A stretch of DNA of 64,000 bases from positions 15,704,001-15,768,000 of the forward strand of contig NC_135136.1 of the NCBI RefSeq assembly GCF_051014445.1, in the 5' to 3' direction. Numbering within the stretch: position 1 is the first letter of the stretch; each line of letters opens with the position of its first letter. Shown in pieces: positions 56,717 to 64,000 of the stretch. The notes under the pieces were generated by a model. That model searched no databases. It worked only from the letters and a program-made list of their open reading frames with translations, and was not told the DNA's origin. The stretch is from Colletes latitarsis (taxonomy: Eukaryota; Arthropoda; Insecta; Hymenoptera; Colletidae). Position numbers and translations under genes: made by a program.

Positions 56717-59700
56717 ACGTAGTAATGTGGTAACACACTGAAGCTGTCAATTAAACCTGGTTTCGATCAATATTTTAGAGGATAACACCGGTTAGGTCTG
56801 GGTTAGGTCTGGGTTATGCCCGCATCTGGCTCATGATTCTGCCTTCTTCGCATACTTGTTGGCCAGATCTTGGGTTTTTTTCATGTTTGAATCACGTAGT
56901 AATGTGGTAACACACTGCAGCAGTCAATTAAACCTGGTTTCGATCAATATATTAGAGGATAACACCGGTTAGGTCTGGGTTAGGTCTGGGTTATGCCCGT
57001 ATCTGGCTCATGATTTTGCCTTCTTCGCATATTTGTTGGCCAGATCCTGGGTTTTTTTCGTGTTTGAATCACGTAGTAATGTGGTAACACACTGAAGCTG
57101 TCAATTAAACCTGGTTTCGAACAATATTTTAGAGGATAACACCGGTTAGGTCTGGGTTAGGTCTGGGTTATGCCCGCATCTGGCTCATGATTTTGCCTTC
57201 TTCGCATACTTGTTGGCCAGATCCTGGGTTTTTTCCGTGTTTGATCACGTAGTAATGTGGTAACACACTGAAGCAGTCAATAAAACCTGGTTTCGATCAA
57301 TATTTTAGAGGATAACACCGGTTAGGTCTGGGTTAGGTCAGGGATTTGCGCGCATCTGGCTTATACTTTCGCCTTTTTCGCAAACTTGTTGGCCAGATCC
57401 TGGGTATTTTCCGTGTTTGAATCGCGTAGTAATGTGGTAATACACTGAAGCAGTCAATTAAACCTGGTTTCGATCAATATTTCAGAGGATAACACAGGTT
57501 AGGTCTGGGTTAGGCCTGGGTTATGCCCGCATCTGGCTCATGATTTTGCCTTCTTCGCATACTTGTTGGCCAGATCCTGGGTTTTTTTCGTGTTTGAATC
57601 ACGTAGTAATGTGGTAACACACTGAAGCTGTCAATTAAACCTGGTTTCGATCAATATTTTAGAGGATAACACCGGTTAGGTCTGGGTTAGGTCTGGGATA
57701 TGCGCGCATCTGGCTTATACTTTCACCTTTTTCGCAAACTTGTTGGCCAGATCCTGGGTTTTTTCCGTGTTTGAATCAGGTAGGAATGTGGTAACACACT
57801 GAAGCAGTCAATTAAACCTGGTTTCGATCAATATTTTAGAGGATAACACCGGTTAGGTCTGGGTTAGGTCCGGGATATGCCCGCATCTGGCCCATGATTT
57901 TGCCTTCGCATACTTGTTGGCCAGATCCTGCGTTTTTTTCGTGTTTGAATCACGTAGTAATGTGGTAACACACAGAAGCTGTCAATTAAACCTGGTTTCG
58001 ATCAATATTTTAGAGGATAACACCGGTTATGTCTGGGATAGGTCTGGGTTATGCCCGCATCTGGCTCATGATTTTGCCTTCTTCGCATACTTGTTGGCCA
58101 GATCCTGGGTTTTTTTCGGGTTTGAATCACGTAGTAATGTGGTAACACACTGAAGCTGTCAATTAAACCTGGTTTCGATCAATATTTTAGAGGATAACAC
58201 CGGTTAGGTCTGGGTTAGGTCTGGGTTATGCCCGCATCTGGCTCATGATTTTGCCTTCTTCGCATACTTGTTGGCCAGATCTTGGGTTTTTTTCATGTTT
58301 GAATCACGTAGTAATGTGGTAACACACTGCAGCAGTCAATTAAACCTGGTTTCGATCAATATTTTAGAGGATAACACCGTTTAGGGCTGGGTTAGGTCTG
58401 GGTTATGCCCGTATCTGGCTCATGATTTTGCCTTCTTCGCATATTTGTTGGCCAGATCCTGGGTTTTTTTCGTGTTTGAATCACGTAGTAATGTGGTAAC
58501 ACACTGAAGCTGTCAATTAAACCTGGTTTCGAACAATATTTTAGAGGATAACACCGGTTAGGTCTGGGTTAGGTCTGGGTTATGCCCGCATCTGGCTCAT
58601 GATTTTGCCTTCTTCGCATACTTGTTGGCCAGATCCTGGGTTTTTTCCGTGTTTGATCACGTAGTAATGTGGTAACACACTGAAGCAGTCAATAAAACCT
58701 GGTTTCGATCAATATTTTAGAGGATAACACCGGTTAGGTCTGGGTTAGGTCTGGGATTTGCGCGCATCTGGCTTATACTTTCGCCTTTTTCGCAAACTTG
58801 TTGGCCAGATCCTGGGTATTTTCCGTGTTTGAATCACGTAGTAATGTGGTAATACACTGAAGCAGTCAATTAAACCTGGTTTCGATCAATATTTCAGAGG
58901 ATAACACAGGTTAGGTCTGGGTTAGGCCTGGGTTATGCCCGCATCTGGCTCATGATTTTGCCTTCTTCGCATACTTGTTGGTCAGATCCTGGGTTTTTTT
59001 CGTGCTTGAATCACGTAGTAATGTGGTAACACACTGAAGCTGTCAATTAAACCTGGTTTCGATCAATATTTTAGAGGATAACACCGGTTAGGTCTGGGTT
59101 AGGTCTGGGATATGCGCGCATCTGGCTTATACTTTCACCTTTTTCGCAAACTTGTTGGCCAGATCCTGGGTTTTTTCCGTGTTTGAATCAGGTAGGAATG
59201 TGGTAACACACTGAAGCAGTCAATTAAACCTGGTTTCGATCAATATTTTAGAGGATAACACCGGTTAGGTCTGGGTTAGGTCCGGGATATGCCCGCATCT
59301 GGCTCATGATTTTGCCTTCGCATACTTGTTGGCCAGATCCTGCGTTTTTTTCGTGTTTGAATCACGTAGTAATGTGGTAACACACAGAAGCTGTCAATTA
59401 AACCTGGTTTCGATCAATATTTTAGAGGATAACACCGGTTATGTCTGGGATAGGTCTGGGTTATGCCCGCATCTGGGTCATGATTTTGCCTTCTTCGCAT
59501 ACTTGTTGGCCAGATCCTGGGTTTTTCTCGTGTTTGAATCACGTAGTAATGTGGTAACAGACTGAAGCTGTCAATTAAACCTGGTTTCGATCAATATTTT
59601 AGAGGATAACACCGGTTAGGTCTGGGTTAGGTCTGGGTTATGCCCGCATCTGGCTCATGATTTTGCCTTCTTCGCATACTTGTTGGCCAGATCCTGGGTT

Positions 59701-62700
59701 TTTTTCGTGTTTGAATCACGTAGTAATGTGGTAACACACTGAAGCTGTCAATTAAACCTGGTTTCGATCAATATTTTAGAGGATAACACCGGTTAGGTCT
59801 GGGTTAGGTCTGGGTTATGCCCGCATATGGCTCATGATTTTGCCATCTTCGCATACTTGTTGGCCAGATCCTGGGTTTTTTTCGTGTTTGAATCACGTAG
59901 TAATGTGGTAACACACTGAAGCTGTCAATTAAACCTGGTTTCGATCAATATTTTAGAGGATAACACCGGTTAGGTCTGGGTTAGGTCTGGGTTATGCCCG
60001 CATCTGGCTCATGATTTTGCCTTCTTCGCATACTTGTTGGCCAGATCCTGGGTTTTCTCCGTGTTTGATCACGTAGTAATGTGGTAACACACTGAAGCTG
60101 TCAATTAAACCTGGTTTCGATCAATATTTTAGAGGATAACACCGGTTAGGTCTGGGTTAGGTCTGGGTTATGCCCGCATCTGGCTCATGATTCTGCCTTC
60201 TTCGCATACTTGTTGGCCAGATCTTGGGTTTTTTTCATGTTTGAATCACGTAGTAATGTGGTAACACACTGCAGCAGTCAATTAAACCTGGTTTCGATCA
60301 ATATATTAGAGGATAACACCGGTTAGGTCTGGGTTAGGTCTGGGTTATGCCCGTATCTGGCTCATGATTTTGCCTTCTTCGCATATTTGTTGGCCAGATC
60401 CTGGGTTTTTTTCGTGTTTGAATCACGTAGTAATGTGGTAACACACTGAAGCTGTCAATTAAACCTGGTTTCGAACAATATTTTAGAGGATAACACCGGT
60501 TAGGTCTGGGTTAGGTCTGGGTTATGCCCGCATCTGGCTCATGATTTTGCCTTCTTCGCATACTTGTTGGCCAGATCCTGGGTTTTTTCCGTGTTTGATC
60601 ACGTAGTAATGTGGTAACACACTGAAGCAGTCAATAAAACCTGGTTTCGATCAATATTTTAGAGGATAACACCGGTTAGGTCTGGGTTAGGTCAGGGATT
60701 TGCGCGCATCTGGCTTATACTTTCGCCTTTTTCGCAAACTTGTTGGCCAGATCCTGGGTATTTTCCGTGTTTGAATCGCGTAGTAATGTGGTAATACACT
60801 GAAGCAGTCAATTAAACCTGGTTTCGATCAATATTTCAGAGGATAACACAGGTTAGGTCTGGGTTAGGCCTGGGTTATGCCCGCATCTGGCTCATGATTT
60901 TGCCTTCTTCGCATACTTGTTGGCCAGATCCTGGGTTTTTTTCGTGTTTGAATCACGTAGTAATGTGGTAACACACTGAAGCTGTCAATTAAACCTGGTT
61001 TCGATCAATATTTTAGAGGATAACACCGGTTAGGTCTGGGTTAGGTCTGGGATATGCGCGCATCTGGCTTATACTTTCACCTTTTTCGCAAACTTGTTGG
61101 CCAGATCCTGGGTTTTTTCCGTGTTTGAATCAGGTAGGAATGTGGTAACACACTGAAGCAGTCAATTAAACCTGGTTTCGATCAATATTTTAGAGGATAA
61201 CACCGGTTAGGTCTGGGTTAGGTCCGGGATATGCCCGCATCTGGCCCATGATTTTGCCTTCGCATACTTGTTGGCCAGATCCTGCGTTTTTTTCGTGTTT
61301 GAATCACGTAGTAATGTGGTAACACACAGAAGCTGTCAATTAAACCTGGTTTCGATCAATATTTTAGAGGATAACACCGGTTATGTCTGGGATAGGTCTG
61401 GGTTATGCCCGCATCTGGCTCATGATTTTGCCTTCTTCGCATACTTGTTGGCCAGATCCTGGGTTTTTTTCGGGTTTGAATCACGTAGTAATGTGGTAAC
61501 ACACTGAAGCTGTCAATTAAACCTGGTTTCGATCAATATTTTAGAGGATAACACCGGTTAGGTCTGGGTTAGGTCTGGGTTATGCCCGCATCTGGCTCAT
61601 GATTTTGCCTTCTTCGCATACTTGTTGGCCAGATCTTGGGTTTTTTTCATGTTTGAATCACGTAGTAATGTGGTAACACACTGCAGCAGTCAATTAAACC
61701 TGGTTTCGATCAATATTTTAGAGGATAACACCGTTTAGGTCTGGGTTAGGTCTGGGTTATGCCCGTATCTGGCTCATGATTTTGCCTTCTTCGCATATTT
61801 GTTGGCCAGATCCTGGGTTTTTTTCGTGTTTGAATCACGTAGTAATGTGGTAACACACTGAAGCTGTCAATTAAACCTGGTTTCGAACAATATTTTAGAG
61901 GATAACACCGGTTAGGTCTGGGTTAGGTCTGGGTTATGCCCGCATCTGGCTCATGATTTTGCCTTCTTCGCATACTTGTTGGCCAGATCCTGGGTTTTTT
62001 CCGTGTTTGATCACGTAGTAATGTGGTAACACACTGAAGCAGTCAATAAAACCTGGTTTCGATCAATATTTTAGAGGATAACACCGGTTAGGTCTGGGTT
62101 AGGTCTGGGATTTGCGCGCATCTGGCTTATACTTTCGCCTTTTTCGCAAACTTGTTGGCCAGATCCTGGGTATTTTCCGTGTTTGAATCACGTAGTAATG
62201 TGGTAATACACTGAAGCAGTCAATTAAACCTGGTTTCGATCAATATTTCAGAGGATAACACAGGTTAGGTCTGGGTTAGGCCTGGGTTATGCCCGCATCT
62301 GGCTCATGATTTTGCCTTCTTCGCATACTTGTTGGTCAGATCCTGGGTTTTTTTCGTGTTTGAATCACGTAGTAATGTGGTAACACACTGAAGCTGTCAA
62401 TTAAACCTGGTTTCGATCAATATTTTAGAGGATAACACCGGTTAGGTCTGGGTTAGGTCTGGGATATGCGCGCATCTGGCTTATACTTTCACCTTTTTCG
62501 CAAACTTGTTGGCCAGATCCTGGGTTTTTTCCGTGTTTGAATCAGGTAGGAATGTGGTAACACACTGAAGCAGTCAATTAAACCTGGTTTCGATCAATAT
62601 TTTAGAGGATAACACCGGTTAGGTCTGGGTTAGGTCCGGGATATGCCCGCATCTGGCTCATGATTTTGCCTTCGCATACTTGTTGGCCAGATCCTGCGTT

Positions 62701-63424
62701 TTTTTCGTGTTTGAATCACGTAGTAATGTGGTAACACACAGAAGCTGTCAATTAAACCTGGTTTCGATCAATATTTTAGAGGATAACACCGGTTATGTCT
62801 GGGATAGGTCTGGGTTATGCCCGCATCTGGGTCATGATTTTGCCTTCTTCGCATACTTGTTGGCCAGATCCTGGGTTTTTCTCGTGTTTGAATCACGTAG
62901 TAATGTGGTAACAGACTGAAGCTGTCAATTAAACCTGGTTTCGATCAATATTTTAGAGGATAACACCGGTTAGGTCTGGGTTAGGTCTGGGTTATGCCCG
63001 CATCTGGCTCATGATTTTGCCTTCTTCGCATACTTGTTGGCCAGATCCTGGGTTTTTTTCGTGTTTGAATCACGTAGTAATGTGGTAACACACTGAAGCT
63101 GTCAATTAAACCTGGTTTCGATCAATATTTTAGAGGATAACACCGGTTAGGTCTGGGTTAGGTCTGGGTTATGCCCGCATATGGCTCATGATTTTGCCAT
63201 CTTCGCATACTTGTTGGCCAGATCCTGGGTTTTTTTCGTGTTTGAATCACGTAGTAATGTGGTAACACACTGAAGCTGTCAATTAAACCTGGTTTCGATC
63301 AATATTTTAGAGGATAACACCGGTTAGGTCTGGGTTAGGTCTGGGTTATGCCCGCATCTGGCTCATGATTTTGCCTTCTTCGCATACTTGTTGGCCAGAT
63401 CCTGGGTTTTCTCCGTGTTTGATC
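56717..63424 (-). repeat. Two tandem copies of a 3354-bp (19-monomer) higher-order unit
   Basis: Copy 1 is about 56717-60070, copy 2 about 60071-63424. Markers 3354 bp apart include tcatgattct (56831/60185), gtcagggattt (57337/60691) and gccttcgcatacttg (57905/61259). Only scattered single-base differences are visible, e.g. tttagggctggg versus tttaggtctggg at 58380/61734 and cgtgcttgaatc versus cgtgtttgaatc at 59001/62355. Within each copy an 8-monomer, 1412-bp repeat is nested. Confidence 0.88.
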
Positions 63425-63676
63425 ACGTAGTAATGTGGTAACACACTGAAGCTGTCAATTAAACCTGGTTTCGATGAATATTTTAGAGAATAACACCGGT
63501 TAGGTCTGGGTTAGGTCTGGGATATGCGCGCATCAGGCTTATAGTTTCACCTTTTTCGCAAACTTGTTGGCCAGATCCTGGGTTTTTTCCGTGTTTGAAT
63601 CACGTAGTAATGTTGTACCACACTGAGGCAGCCAATTAAACCTGGATTCGGACAGTATTTTAGAGGATAACACCGG

Positions 63677-63709
63677 TTAGGTCTGGGTTAGGTCTGGATT
63701 AGGTCTGGG
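63677..63709 (+). repeat. Three tandem telomere-like 11-bp units in one B monomer
   Basis: TTAGGTCTGGG, TTAGGTCTGGA, TTAGGTCTGGG in a row, against the usual two. The number of units is variable, as for a small tandem repeat inside the monomer. Confidence 0.9.
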
Positions 63710-64000
63710 TTATGCCCGCATCTTGCTCATGATTTTGCCTTCTTCGCATACTTGTTGTCCAGATCCTGGGTTTTTTTCGTGTTGCAATCACGTAGTAATG
63801 TGGTAACACACTGAAGCTGTCAATTAAACCTGGTTTCGATCAATATTTTAGAGGATAACACCGGTTAGGTCTGGGTTAGGTCTGGGTTATGCCCGCATCT
63901 GGCTCATGATTTTGCATTCTTCGCATACTTCTTGGCCAGATCCTGGGTTTTTTCCGTGTTTGATCACGTAGTAATGTGGTAACACACTGAAGCAGTCAAT

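Larger units (their letters stand above)
41500..64000 (-). repeat. Satellite subfamily B, reverse orientation, about 127 monomers
   Basis: Monomers are the reverse complement of 38316-41491, reading ggttaggtctgggttaggtc on the + strand, with period 176-177 bp, to the window end. Several monomer types (gggttatgcccgc, gggatttgcgcgc, gggatatgcgcgc, gggaaatgcgcgc) recur in ordered blocks, so higher-order units exist. No transposon insertion or gene is visible in these 22.5 kb. Confidence 0.95.

Noticed and set aside
52093..62919. Repeated 79-codon open frames starting LARSCVFFVFESRSNV at 52093, 57914, 59326, 61268 and 62680, and similar 60-84-codon frames in the left array
   Set aside because: They are readings of satellite monomers; the same text in neighbouring monomers is interrupted, start codons are not ATG in most cases, and recurrence is explained by the higher-order repeat.
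38316..64000. CENP-B box in the satellite
   Set aside because: No nTTCGnnnnAnnCGGGn match found; candidate ttcg positions are not followed by A and CGGG at the right spacing.

Overview
This window looks like heterochromatic, possibly subtelomeric, DNA from an insect. It is almost entirely one satellite family with a monomer of about 176-177 bp. A compact island of R1-clade non-LTR retrotransposons interrupts the array. I see no host protein gene, tRNA, rRNA or CRISPR array. An insect (perhaps hymenopteran) source is inferred from two things. The R1-clade elements are of arthropod type, and every satellite monomer carries one to three copies of an 11-bp unit, TTAGGTCTGGG (reverse CCCAGACCTAA), built around the insect telomere pentamer TTAGG. 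The species cannot be determined from this sequence. LAYOUT: 1-15728 is about 89 head-to-tail monomers of an older, more diverse satellite subfamily (here A). 15729-21723 is a full-length R1-clade element (E1, + strand) with both ORFs open. 21774-33722 is an older, decayed, related element on the minus strand (E2). E2 is itself split by a nested full-length E1-type copy (E3, + strand, 27438-33419) with an open ORF2 and a frameshifted ORF1. 33737-34877 is A-type satellite again. 34878-35305 (E4) and 35319-37803 (E5) are two 5'-truncated copies of the E1 family inserted at exactly the same target base. 37804 to about 38315 is A-type satellite. About 38316-41491 is a more homogeneous subfamily B in the same orientation. 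At about 41491-41500 the array inverts, and B-type monomers run in the opposite orientation to 64000 with clear higher-order repeat structure. HOW IT WORKS TOGETHER: each element encodes an ORF1 RNA-binding protein (coiled coil, three CCHC knuckles) and an ORF2 protein (APE-type endonuclease, reverse transcriptase, C-terminal CCHC). The two ORFs are joined by a TAATG stop-start overlap. Elements end in poly(A) and are flanked by 13-15 bp target-site duplications (TSDs), as expected for R1-clade target-primed reverse transcription. Satellite insertions fall at AA|GTATG or, for E2, at a TTAGG-like unit. The satellite therefore acts as the landing platform. Removing E1 and E2+E3 restores one continuous satellite monomer. 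The 5' and 3' untranslated regions of two divergent element families share RNA hairpins with compensatory changes. These UTR structures, the telomere-like unit in the satellite, the repeated use of one insertion site and the array inversion are the most interesting observations.
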